From positions 496,001-560,000 of the forward strand of contig NZ_CP010681.1 in assembly GCF_002407245.1 (NCBI RefSeq): DNA of 64,000 bases, written 5' to 3'. Position numbers and translations under genes: made by a program. The DNA is from Phaeobacter piscinae. GTDB lineage: Bacteria > Pseudomonadota > Alphaproteobacteria > Rhodobacterales > Rhodobacteraceae. Position 1 is the first letter of the stretch, and each line of letters starts with the position of its first letter. The notes under the pieces are model-generated. The model did not search any database and was not told where the DNA came from. It saw only the letters and a program-made list of their open reading frames with translations. Below, one piece after another: positions 49,293 through 57,586 of the stretch.

Positions 49293-49388
49293 CCACCCGC
49301 ATGAGCCACGCCCAAGGCCGCGAGGAAGCGCTGGCCCTGCCAGGCATCTGCGGCCGCGGAAACTCCTGTGCCCGCGCGGATCAGACGA

Positions 49389-49799
49389 TCAGAACAGCTT
49401 TGGCGGTGCGTCTTTTGGCTGGCGCATGGCGACGATTCCGGTGCGGAACCCTTCGCCGATCCGGTCCGCCAGAGCGCCCCATTGCAGCGCGGTTCGTTCC
49501 GGCAGCTCCGCCTGCAAGACCTCGTGAAACAGGCCCAACCAGATCGCAAAATGCTCGGGCTTTACATCGGGTCTACTGACATGCACCCGCATCGGATTGC
49601 CGCTGTAACATTTCTCCCGCAGGATGGCATTGCGCCAGAACCGGGTGATCAGCGCCTCATGCTCCGGCCAATCCTCCACATGCGCCGAAAACACCGGCCC
49701 CAGCACCGCATCGCCGCGCACCCGCGCATAGAATATATCCACCACATAGGCGATCTGCTCTGCCGTAATGTCAAACCGCGCGAGGGACGTCTGGACCAT
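49389..49799 (-). CDS. Group III truncated haemoglobin
   Basis: 136-residue 2-on-2 globin. The pattern VVDIFYARVRGDAVLGPVF (A-B helices), WPEHEALITRFWRNAIL (E helix, distal region), the proximal His in PEHFAIWLGLFHEVL (F helix) and the absence of the glycine-rich loops of groups I and II fit group III. These proteins bind oxygen or NO and often serve in nitrosative-stress or redox roles. Start at ATG 49799 with GGAG upstream; the longer frame upstream looks non-coding. Confidence 0.9.
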   Translation of the reverse strand: MVQTSLARFDITAEQIAYVVDIFYARVRGDAVLGPVFSAHVEDWPEHEALITRFWRNAILREKCYSGNPMRVHVSRPDVKPEHFAIWLGLFHEVLQAELPERTALQWGALADRIGEGFRTGIVAMRQPKDAPPKLF

Positions 49800-49955
49800 G
49801 TGAACTCCACCTTTCCACCCCGTCGCTACACCAGAGCGCCCCGCCGGTACACCCGCCGTGCGGGGCAATCCCTGCGACCAATTGTGCGGCGCTTTTGACT
49901 GGATCTCGATCTTGGACACGGTAGGGTCGCCCCATAATGGAATGAGGGTAGGGCA

Positions 49956-50978
49956 ATGTCACAGCAAGCGAGGCATGTGCTTGTCTTGGGGGCTTACGGC
50001 TTTATCGGCGCCCAGGTGGTCCGGGCGCTGCGGCAGGAGGCGTCAACGGAGTTCATGCGGAGCAAGGCGCGCGGCGATGCTGCCCTTCTTGCGAGTGGCG
50101 CGCGTGTCACCATTCTACGACCGGGGCTGGTGATTGGGCAGGGAGCATTTGGCGGCACGCTTTTGCTTCGCATGCTGGCTGCGGTACCGGTCATTCAACC
50201 AGTCGCACTGCCAAAAACACCGGTGCAGTCGGTGATGATTGACGATGTGACAGATGCAGTAGTTGCTGCGGCGATCGGCAGACTGCCGACGGGTGTTTAT
50301 GATCTGGTCGAAGACACGCCCCACTCGCTGGAAGATGTGGTGTCGGCGACACGGCGCTGGCTCGGCTTTCGGCCGCCGCGCCTGATCTTGAGAGTGCCGG
50401 ACTGGATCCTGCCTGTCGCGGCCCGACTGGCCGATGTGGCAGGGCATCTTGGCTGGCGCTCCCCGCTGCGCAGCACTGCAATCGCCGTTTTGAAGGATGG
50501 TGTGACGGGCAACCCGTTGGCTTACCGAACCGCCACCGGGCGGAGCATTCCGCCCTTGGATCAGGCATTGCGTAGCATCTCGGTCGGGCGGGAACACCGG
50601 CTTGATGCGAGGATGGCCCTGATGATGCCGGTTGTCATCGCGACGCTTTGCCTTTTCTGGTTGGCATCAGGTCTTATTGGGGTGTGGCAGGTCGAAAGCG
50701 CTGCAAAACTCCTACAGGTTGCAGGGTGGAGCGCGCCGTTGTCAAAGGCCACTGTGGTGTTCTGGTCCTTTGTTGATATCGCACTTGCAGTTGCAATCCT
50801 CTACCGGCCTTGGGCAGGGCGGGCGTGTCTGGCCATGGTTGCAGTGTCACTGATCTATCTGATTTCAGCAACCATCGTAACGCCGGGGCTTTGGGCGGAT
50901 CCGCTTGGGCCGATGGTGAAGGTGATACCGGGAGTAACGCTTGCCTTGATTGCGCATCAGATGCTGGAGGCACGGTGA
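49956..50978 (+). CDS. SDR-like NAD(P)-binding protein with DoxX-like membrane domain, internally shortened
   Basis: 340 residues. Residues 7-22 (HVLVLGAYGFIGAQVV) form the first Rossmann strand and GxxGxxG loop. The sequence then passes straight from ALRQEA to STEFMRSKARGDAALL, which in atypical SDR proteins (NmrA/ComplexI-NDUFA9-like) is the YxxxK helix near residue 130. The intervening sheet of about 90-100 residues is missing in frame. The rest of the SDR part (TILRPGLVIG, VQSVMIDDVTDAVV) is normal, and residues 215-340 form four hydrophobic segments of a DoxX-like domain. The active-site Tyr position is Phe (EFMRSK). It probably lacks dehydrogenase activity. The DUF2269 gene follows after one base. 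Confidence 0.8.
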   Translation: MSQQARHVLVLGAYGFIGAQVVRALRQEASTEFMRSKARGDAALLASGARVTILRPGLVIGQGAFGGTLLLRMLAAVPVIQPVALPKTPVQSVMIDDVTDAVVAAAIGRLPTGVYDLVEDTPHSLEDVVSATRRWLGFRPPRLILRVPDWILPVAARLADVAGHLGWRSPLRSTAIAVLKDGVTGNPLAYRTATGRSIPPLDQALRSISVGREHRLDARMALMMPVVIATLCLFWLASGLIGVWQVESAAKLLQVAGWSAPLSKATVVFWSFVDIALAVAILYRPWAGRACLAMVAVSLIYLISATIVTPGLWADPLGPMVKVIPGVTLALIAHQMLEAR

Positions 50979-50979
50979 T

Positions 50980-51468
50980 ATGGATCCGGATCTGATCCTG
51001 CGCTGGCTGCATGTGCTTGGCGCTTGTGTTCTGCTGGGGACAGGTGCGGGCATCGCGTTTTTCATGCTGATGGCCCATCGAACGAGTGATGCGCGGCTCA
51101 TTGCGCATACTGCCGGTGTGGTCGTACTTGCTGACCTGCTGTTCACAACCAGCGCAGTGGTGATACAGCCCATCACGGGCGGGCTGCTGGCTTGGCGGTT
51201 GGGCTGGCCGCTGAGCGAGGGGTGGATAGCTCTCTCGCTCGCGCTTTATATCGTCACCGGCGCGTTCTGGCTGCCTGTGGTCTGGATCCAATTGCGACTG
51301 CGCAATCTCGCACGCGAGGCCGTTACCAATAGCACAGAATTACCGGCGCGGTATCATCGCCTCTTCGCAATCTGGTTTGCCTGCGGGATCCCGGCCTTTG
51401 CCGCCGTTTTGACCATTGTCTGGTTGATGCTGGCCCGGCCTGACCTGACGATCAAATGGCTTGGATGA
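50980..51468 (+). CDS. DUF2269-family membrane protein
   Basis: 162-residue protein with four hydrophobic segments (LILRWLHVLGACVLLGTGAGIAFFM, AGVVVLADLLFTTSAVVIQPITG, WIALSLALYIVTGAFWLPVVW, LFAIWFACGIPAFAAVLTIVWLML). The first carries the conserved WLHV...G pattern of DUF2269. Its ATG lies one base after the stop of the SDR/DoxX-like gene, the arrangement commonly seen for these two families. Function unknown. Confidence 0.85.
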   Translation: MDPDLILRWLHVLGACVLLGTGAGIAFFMLMAHRTSDARLIAHTAGVVVLADLLFTTSAVVIQPITGGLLAWRLGWPLSEGWIALSLALYIVTGAFWLPVVWIQLRLRNLAREAVTNSTELPARYHRLFAIWFACGIPAFAAVLTIVWLMLARPDLTIKWLG

Positions 51469-51710
51469 CGCGCAACGCCGATTATTGTGAGGTTGGCCGC
51501 AGCCGTGGTTCTGCCCACCGTAGCACATCTGCCGCTTTACCCTCCTGCCGTGCCGCCCTATAAGGCCTCCATGTCCCATGTTGCGGCCATCATTATTCGA
51601 ATTATATCCCCGGCGCTCTGACCACGTGAGCCGCCGGGCAAAGGTGCTTGAGCCATCGCACCGAACCGAATATCCCAAAACACGACCAGATCATCCAAAG
51701 GACGCTGCAC

Positions 51711-54700
51711 ATGTGTGCCGACACGCCTCAGACGCCTGAGTACAAAGACACCCTCAATCTGCCCAAAACCGATTTCCCGATGCGCGCGGGCCTGCCCAAG
51801 CGGGAGCCGGGCTGGCTGGAGCGTTGGGCCCAGATTGGCGTCTATGACAAACTCCGCGAAAAGGCCGCCGCCGCCAAGGGCACGGACGCGGAACGCAAGC
51901 CCTTCACCTTGCACGATGGCCCTCCTTACGCCAACGGTCACCTGCACATCGGCCACGCGCTGAACAAAACGATCAAGGACATGATCGTGCGTTCGCACCA
52001 GATGATGGGCTTTGATGCGCGCTACGTGCCGGGTTGGGACTGCCATGGCCTGCCGATCGAATGGAAAATCGAAGAGCAGTACCGCAAGAAGGGCAAGAAC
52101 AAGGACGAGGTGCCGGTTGTCGACTTCCGTCAGGAATGCCGCGCCTTTGCCGATGAATGGGTCGGTATCCAGCGCGAGGAGTTCAAGCGTCTCGGCATCA
52201 CCGGCAATTGGGATGATCCCTATCTGACCATGAACTACCACGCCGAGGCGGTGATCGCGGGGGAATTCCAGAAATTCCTGATGAACGGCACGCTCTATCA
52301 GGGCTCCAAACCCGTGATGTGGTCCCCGGTTGAGAAAACCGCCCTGGCTGAGGCCGAGATCGAATATCACGACCACAAATCCCACACCATCTGGGTGCCG
52401 TTTGGCATCCATAAGGGATCGTTTGGCGCGAACAGCTTGGTCGAGAGCGAACAACAGCAGAAATCGTTTGCAGAACTTGCGAAAGCCCGCGTTGTCATCT
52501 GGACCACCACCCCCTGGACCATCCCCTCGAACAAGGCTGTCGCCTATAACCCGAAGGTCGCCTATGGCCTCTACCGCGTCGACGCCACGCAGGAAGAGAG
52601 CTGGACCAAACCGGGTGAGCTGTATCTCTTTGCCGATGCGCTGGCCGCAGACGCGCTGGCGAAGTCCCGCGTCACCGAATTCACCAAGGTTCGCGATGTC
52701 GAGGCCTCCGAACTCGATGGCCTGACCCTGAAGCATCCCCTCGCAGGCCTTGAGGGTTCCGAGATCTCCAAAGAAGTATTCCTCGCGCTGAACCCCTACA
52801 TGCGCGAAGAAGGGGTTTCCGATAGTCCGGGCTTCTGGGATTATGACGTGCCGATGATCGATGGCGATCATGTCACCGATGATGCGGGCACCGGTTTTGT
52901 GCACACCGCGCCCAGCCATGGTGCCGATGACTACGAGTGTTTCGTGGCGCGCAACTGGATTGACCGCATGACCCACAATGTGGGCGAAGAATCCGAGTTT
53001 CTGCCGCATGTGCCGTTCTTTGCCGGGCTTCAGGTCTTTGACAAGAAGGGCAAGGAAGGCAAAGCCAACACCGCCGTGATTGCCAAGCTGGTTGAGGCCG
53101 GTGGCATCATCGCCCGGGGCCGCGTCACCCACAGCTACCCGCATTCCTGGCGCTCCAAGGCGCCAATCGTGTTCCGCAACACGCCGCAGTGGTTTGCCTC
53201 CGTCGACCGCGAGTTGGACGACGGCATGGGCGAGATGGGCGACACCATCCGCACCCGCGCGCTCAATTCCATCGATCAGCTGGTGCAGTGGACCCCGCAG
53301 ACCGGTCGGAACCGTCTCTATTCCATGATCGAAAGCCGCCCGGACTGGGTGCTGTCGCGCCAGCGCGCCTGGGGCGTGCCGCTCACCTGCTTCACCAAGA
53401 AGGGTGTGCTGCCGACTGATCCCGATTTCCTCCTGCGCAACGAGGAGTTGAACGCCCGCATCGTGGCTGAGTTCGAGGAGCACGGCGCCGATGTCTGGTA
53501 CACCGATGGCTTCAAGGACAAGATGCTGGACGGCATCGTGAACCCTGAGGAGTACGATCAGGTGTTCGACGTGCTCGACGTGTGGTTCGATAGTGGCTCC
53601 ACCCACGCCTTTGTGCTGCGCGACCGCGAAGACGGGACCGAGGACGGCATCGCCGACGTCTATATGGAAGGCACCGACCAGCACCGCGGCTGGTTCCACT
53701 CCTCGCTGTTGCAGGCCTGTGGCACCAAGGGGCGCGCGCCCTATCGCAATGTGGTCACCCATGGCTTCACGCTGGACGAGAAGGGCAACAAGATGTCCAA
53801 ATCGCTCGGCAACACCATCGTGCCCGAGAAAATCGTCCAGCAGTATGGCGCGGATATCCTGCGTCTCTGGGTGGCGCAGACCGATTACACCGCCGACCAG
53901 CGCATCGGGCCGGAGATCCTGAAAGGCGTCGCCGATGGCTACCGCCGCCTGCGCAATACCATGCGCTATATGCTCGGCAGCCTGGCGGATTTCTCCGAAG
54001 ATCAGCGGGTCGCGCCTGCGGATATGCCGGAGCTGGAACAATGGGTCCTGCACCGTCTGGCGGAGCTGGATCACAAGGTCCGCACCGGCTATCAGGCCTT
54101 TGATTTCCAGGGCGTCTTCTCGGCGGTGTTCAACTTTGCCACCGTGGATCTGTCGGCCTTCTATTTCGATGTCCGCAAGGATGCGCTCTACTGCGATGGC
54201 GATACGCTGAACGCGCGTGCGGCCCGCACCGTGCTGGACATTCTGTTCCACCGCCTGACAACCTGGCTGGCGCCGATCCTGGTCTTCACCATGGAAGAGG
54301 TCTGGCTGGAACGCTTCCCCGGTGAGGATAGCTCGCTGCATTTGCAGGACATTCCCGAGACCCCGGCGGATTGGCTGAATGAGCCGCTGGCCGCGAAATG
54401 GGCCAAGGTCCGTCAGGCCCGCCGTGTGGTCACCGCCGCCCTTGAGGTGCAGCGCGTGGACAAGGTGATCGGTGCCTCGCTGGAGGCCGCGCCGGTGGTG
54501 CATGTGCGCGATCCGGAGGTGCTGGAGGCGCTGAAATCGGTGAATTTTGCCGATGTCTGCATCACCTCCGATATCGCCCTCAGCGGCGATCCGGCCCCGG
54601 CAGAAGCCTTCCGCATGCCCGAGGTGGACGGCGTGTCGGTGGTGTTTGAGAAGGCCGATGGCGACAAATGTCAGCGCTGCTGGAAGATCCTGCCCGATGT

Positions 54701-54755
54701 TGGCAACCACAGCCACGCGGGCGTCTGCGGGCGCTGCGATGCGGCGCTGAGCTAA
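51711..54755 (+). CDS. ileS: Isoleucyl-tRNA synthetase
   Basis: 1014-residue class I synthetase. HIGH appears in GPPYANGHLHIGHALN, and KMSKS in DEKGNKMSKSLGNT; the editing domain lies between. The C-terminal zinc finger is CQRCWKI...CGRC. Start at ATG 51711 with AAAGGA upstream (a longer reading from 51648 is not needed). A very strong terminator follows. The long antisense frame over this gene is a shadow of its codon usage. Confidence 0.97.
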   Translation: MCADTPQTPEYKDTLNLPKTDFPMRAGLPKREPGWLERWAQIGVYDKLREKAAAAKGTDAERKPFTLHDGPPYANGHLHIGHALNKTIKDMIVRSHQMMGFDARYVPGWDCHGLPIEWKIEEQYRKKGKNKDEVPVVDFRQECRAFADEWVGIQREEFKRLGITGNWDDPYLTMNYHAEAVIAGEFQKFLMNGTLYQGSKPVMWSPVEKTALAEAEIEYHDHKSHTIWVPFGIHKGSFGANSLVESEQQQKSFAELAKARVVIWTTTPWTIPSNKAVAYNPKVAYGLYRVDATQEESWTKPGELYLFADALAADALAKSRVTEFTKVRDVEASELDGLTLKHPLAGLEGSEISKEVFLALNPYMREEGVSDSPGFWDYDVPMIDGDHVTDDAGTGFVHTAPSHGADDYECFVARNWIDRMTHNVGEESEFLPHVPFFAGLQVFDKKGKEGKANTAVIAKLVEAGGIIARGRVTHSYPHSWRSKAPIVFRNTPQWFASVDRELDDGMGEMGDTIRTRALNSIDQLVQWTPQTGRNRLYSMIESRPDWVLSRQRAWGVPLTCFTKKGVLPTDPDFLLRNEELNARIVAEFEEHGADVWYTDGFKDKMLDGIVNPEEYDQVFDVLDVWFDSGSTHAFVLRDREDGTEDGIADVYMEGTDQHRGWFHSSLLQACGTKGRAPYRNVVTHGFTLDEKGNKMSKSLGNTIVPEKIVQQYGADILRLWVAQTDYTADQRIGPEILKGVADGYRRLRNTMRYMLGSLADFSEDQRVAPADMPELEQWVLHRLAELDHKVRTGYQAFDFQGVFSAVFNFATVDLSAFYFDVRKDALYCDGDTLNARAARTVLDILFHRLTTWLAPILVFTMEEVWLERFPGEDSSLHLQDIPETPADWLNEPLAAKWAKVRQARRVVTAALEVQRVDKVIGASLEAAPVVHVRDPEVLEALKSVNFADVCITSDIALSGDPAPAEAFRMPEVDGVSVVFEKADGDKCQRCWKILPDVGNHSHAGVCGRCDAALS

Positions 54756-54827
54756 GAGAGCGATCCGTCCAGGTGGGTAGCCGGTGCTGCCCCAGACAGC
54801 GGTGATCTCAGATCCCCAACGGGATCT

Positions 54828-54872
54828 GCGCGCCGCCCACCCCTCGATGGGGCGGGCGGCGCGCTTCTTTTG
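54828..54872 (+). terminator. Strong rho-independent terminator after ileS
   Basis: A hairpin of about 16 base pairs, with one mismatch, joins 54828-54843 (GCGCGCCGCCCACCCC) to 54849-54864 around a short loop, followed by TTCTTTT. Confidence 0.9.
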
Positions 54873-54949
54873 ACGTCTTTGACGGGGGTATGGTGTCAAA
54901 GAACGCCGGGGGTTTTCTCGTCAGCGCAAGGCAGGCAATCCGGGCCGGA

Positions 54950-55297
54950 TCAGCCCATCGCCCGCAGCGCCGCGCGATATTTGTTCTGGGCGATCACTTC
55001 GCTGGTCGGAAGTGGCCCGGCGTGGCAACCCGATTGCAGATCCTGCAGAGTCTGTTGCACCACAGTGCGCAGATGCTGGGTGCCGACGGCCATCAGGCTT
55101 CCGCCTTCGCTGGGTCCGGTCAGGGCTGCCTGCTGGGACACGGCATTGGCCGTCTTCGCCAGGGAGGCGGCAGTTTCCAGCCCGCCCGGCAGTTGTCCGG
55201 TCTGCTGGGCCTGCGCCTGTTTCGTCGCCGCCTGCCCACTCATGTGGCCATTCAGCATGCGGTAAACGCTGATATTTCCTTGGGTGGTGATATGCAT
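54950..55297 (-). CDS. Small conserved-looking protein of unknown function
   Basis: 115 residues with no recognised domain. The N-terminus (MHITTQGNISVYRMLNGHMSGQ) is followed by a Gln/Ala-rich helical stretch (AATKQAQAQQTGQLPGG, TAASLAKTANAVSQQ) and a C-terminal helix (RTVVQQTLQDLQSG...AQNKYRAALRAMG). It looks soluble and helical, without signal peptide or membrane segment. The ATG at 55297 has AGAAGG upstream. It is convergent with ileS. Coding is likely but not certain. Confidence 0.55.
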   Translation of the reverse strand: MHITTQGNISVYRMLNGHMSGQAATKQAQAQQTGQLPGGLETAASLAKTANAVSQQAALTGPSEGGSLMAVGTQHLRTVVQQTLQDLQSGCHAGPLPTSEVIAQNKYRAALRAMG

Positions 55298-55369
55298 GGC
55301 GACTGACCTTCTTCATAACTTGAGACCCAGTTTTACTAAAATTGAGTGCAATTGCATGGGCACCTGAGG

Positions 55370-55489
55370 TTAGCCGACCCTGCCGAAGGCATAGCCTCCT
55401 ATCCCAAAGGTTAGGTCCAGCGGCGGGATTGAGGTTCCGCCTTGACGCTGAGCAGGATCCCGCAGACGCTGCCAAAGGTGTGCAAGCAT
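55370..55489 (-). CDS. Possible 39-residue protein
   Basis: A short frame begins at ATG 55489 and ends at TAA 55370. It encodes a basic N-terminus (MLAHLWQRLRDPAQRQ) and a glycine-rich hydrophobic end (PLDLTFGIGGYAFGRVG). No clear ribosome site is visible; upstream it overlaps nothing. It may be chance. Confidence 0.2.
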   Translation of the reverse strand: MLAHLWQRLRDPAQRQGGTSIPPLDLTFGIGGYAFGRVG

Positions 55490-55512
55490 CAAGCGTAAGG
55501 ACCACCGGACCC

Positions 55513-56001
55513 GTGCAGCCCCCTGAAACCGCGACCCAGCAGATGGCAGAGGCCAGCCTTGAAACACCTGTCGGCACGCTGTGCGTGGGGGAGCAGGATG
55601 GCGCGATCGTTCGCCTGACGTGGCAAGCAGCGCCCGCGGGTGTCGCAGGCTCGGCCCTGACGGCTGAGGCTCTGGCCCAGCTGCGCGCCTATTTCGCCCA
55701 TGAACTGACCGCATTCGACCTGCCGCTGGCGGTGGCAGGCAGCGATTTTCAGCGTGCGGTCTGTGCCGCCATGTCGGCGATCCCGCTGGGCGAAACCCGC
55801 ACCTATGGCGAGATCGCAAAGGATCTGGGCGCGGCAGCCCAGCCCGTTGGCAATGCCTGCGGCGCCAATCCGATCCCGGTGATCATCCCCTGCCACCGGG
55901 TGCTTGGCGCCTCAGGTCTTGGGGGATTTTCCGGCGCGGGCGGGGTTGAGACCAAGGTCGCTCTTTTGCGTCACGAAGGGGCAGCGGGACTGTTGATCTG
56001 A
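55513..56001 (+). CDS. ogt: Methylated-DNA--[protein]-cysteine S-methyltransferase
   Basis: 162-residue DNA repair protein that removes alkyl groups from O6-alkylguanine by transferring them to its own cysteine. The acceptor Cys127 is in PVIIPCHRVLGA, preceded by the helix-turn-helix block IPLGETRTYGEIAKDLG and followed by GLGGFSGAGGVETKVALL. The N-terminal domain is short, so this is the Ogt/MGMT type without an Ada domain. The start is either GTG 55513 (AAGGA 11 bases upstream) or ATG 55543; the longer frame from 55342 has no family support. Confidence 0.92.
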   Translation: MQPPETATQQMAEASLETPVGTLCVGEQDGAIVRLTWQAAPAGVAGSALTAEALAQLRAYFAHELTAFDLPLAVAGSDFQRAVCAAMSAIPLGETRTYGEIAKDLGAAAQPVGNACGANPIPVIIPCHRVLGASGLGGFSGAGGVETKVALLRHEGAAGLLI

Positions 56002-56238
56002 TCGGCGTCTTGCGAAGGGGGTATCTTGTTGGGGGAAGGTGGACCACGGGGTCCGCCGCATGAGATCTGTCTGATCCGACCGTGCGGGTGGCTGTCCTCA
56101 CCCGGTTAAGCCGCTGATCCGTCGCAGGCTGCCACAGCGCGGTCTCAACCGGTCCGCCTGAGCAGGCCCGCCATTGGAAACGGTCACTTTAGGTGGCGGC
56201 ATATCGCGCCATCACGCGACAGGCCCGCAGCCCGGTTT

Positions 56239-56259
56239 CGGGTCTCACAGAGAGACCCG
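56239..56259. repeat. Hairpin without T-tract in the ogt-pcs gap
   Basis: CGGGTCTC (56239-56246) and GAGACCCG (56252-56259) form a perfect 8-bp stem with a five-base loop. It lies between the convergent ogt and pcs genes in an otherwise empty 290-base gap and has no T-run on either strand, so it is not a standard intrinsic terminator. Confidence 0.4.
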
Positions 56260-56291
56260 CAGTCTGGCGATATCGGCCTGAGACGGCCCGC

Positions 56292-56987
56292 TCAGCCCTT
56301 GCTCTCGGGGATGATCTGCTGCGCGATGCCGACAAAAATCAGATAGACCGAGGTCAGCACCAGCCCCCAATGCGCCCAGCTTGCCGGGTGGAAATCGACC
56401 CAGGCTGCCCAGCCGGCAAAAAATGTCCAGGCCAGCGCCATTGGCAGCGACACCTTGCGCCAGCGTTCGGTACGCACCGGGTGAATGAACTTCAGCGGCA
56501 GGAACATCGCAATCGCCAGCAGGGTGACCAGCGTCAGACTGGTCCAATGGCTCGGCTCCAGCGCAAAGATCACCAGAACCAGCATATTCCAGCATCCGGG
56601 AAACCCGGAGAAGGAATTATCCTTCGTCTTCATCCGCGTGTCGGCAAAATACAAGGCACTGGCAAAGGTGATCACAATCAGCGCCACCCAACCGGTCCAC
56701 CCTGCCATCAACCCGGATTTGAACAGCGCAAAGGCCGGGATGAACACATAGGTGAGGTAATCAATGATCAGATCCAGCAGCACACCGTCGAACTCCGGTG
56801 CGTAGCGCTTCACCTCATAATGCCGCGCCAGCGGCCCATCCACCCCATCCACGGCAAAGGCCACGACAAGCCAGACAAACATCAGGCTCCACTTGGCATC
56901 AGCCGCAGCCAACATGGCAAGGATTGCAAAAACCGCGCCGGTGGCGGTCAGCAGATGAACGGAGAGGGCACGATACTGAGGTGTCAT
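56292..56987 (-). CDS. pcs: Phosphatidylcholine synthase
   Basis: 231-residue CDP-alcohol phosphatidyltransferase that condenses CDP-diacylglycerol with choline. The family signature DGVDGPLARH...EFDGVLLDLIIDY (the DG-x2-AR-x8-G-x3-D-x3-D pattern) is present, with about eight membrane segments. Additional Pcs features are RMKTKDNSFSGFPGCWN and FLPLKFIHPVRT. Start at ATG 56987 with AGGGG upstream. This is the one-step choline pathway known from alphaproteobacteria. Confidence 0.94.
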   Translation of the reverse strand: MTPQYRALSVHLLTATGAVFAILAMLAAADAKWSLMFVWLVVAFAVDGVDGPLARHYEVKRYAPEFDGVLLDLIIDYLTYVFIPAFALFKSGLMAGWTGWVALIVITFASALYFADTRMKTKDNSFSGFPGCWNMLVLVIFALEPSHWTSLTLVTLLAIAMFLPLKFIHPVRTERWRKVSLPMALAWTFFAGWAAWVDFHPASWAHWGLVLTSVYLIFVGIAQQIIPESKG

Positions 56988-57147
56988 ACGCCCCTGATGG
57001 CGAATTTCCCGCACCCTCGCAAGTGGTCAATGGAAAAACGTCTCGCCCATGCGCGGAAATTTGGGTCTTTGGGGGTGGTCACGTCACCGGCGTGAAAGCA
57101 CACGCTTGGTCGCGGATCACCTGCCACAGCGACATCGGGTCACCATT

Positions 57148-57489
57148 CTACGGGTTGGCAGGATCCTCCATCAGCGCCTTGCGAAACAGCGTCTCGGTCA
57201 GGCTGCGGCTGTCCACGATCTGCGGCGCCTCACCGGTTTCAGATGGCCCTTGTGCGGCGACAAATTCACCGCGTGCGGCCTTGCCCGCGCGATAGGCCGC
57301 CCATTCCTGATCAGAAATCTCACGGTCGCCATCGCTGTCCAGATCCGCCAGAAGTTGCTCATAAAACTGGCTGAAATCCACATCGCCGATATCGGATGTG
57401 CTGGCATTTGCAGCACTGCGATTGGCGGGATTATACGGCGCGCCAAGCGGCGCGGTGTCGGTGGTCTGGCTTTGGGCAACGATACTCAT
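57148..57489 (-). CDS. Small EF-hand calcium-binding-like protein
   Basis: 113 residues with one clear EF-hand loop, DLDSDGDREISDQEW (positions 1, 3, 5 and 12 filled by D, D, D and E), preceded by a helix FSQFYEQLLA. The N-terminus is polar and low in complexity (NRSAANASTSD); no signal peptide is seen. Start at ATG 57489 with AAGGAG. A single EF-hand suggests a calcium sensor or a dimer. Function unknown. Confidence 0.7.
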   Translation of the reverse strand: MSIVAQSQTTDTAPLGAPYNPANRSAANASTSDIGDVDFSQFYEQLLADLDSDGDREISDQEWAAYRAGKAARGEFVAAQGPSETGEAPQIVDSRSLTETLFRKALMEDPANP

Positions 57490-57586
57490 CACGGGGGCTC
57501 CTTCTGGATTTGACGCCAGCAATCTGGCGCAGCCCCCTTACTGCCGGGTTAAATCCAGCCCTTTAATGGCATGTTTTGCGCAGGCC

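Noticed and set aside
51558..54899. 1113-residue antisense frame opposite ileS
   Set aside because: Lack of stops reflects strong GC3 codon bias in ileS on the other strand; the translation shows no domain.
56239..56259. Hairpin as terminator of ogt or pcs
   Set aside because: There is no T-run on either strand after the stem, so it was recorded only as a hairpin.
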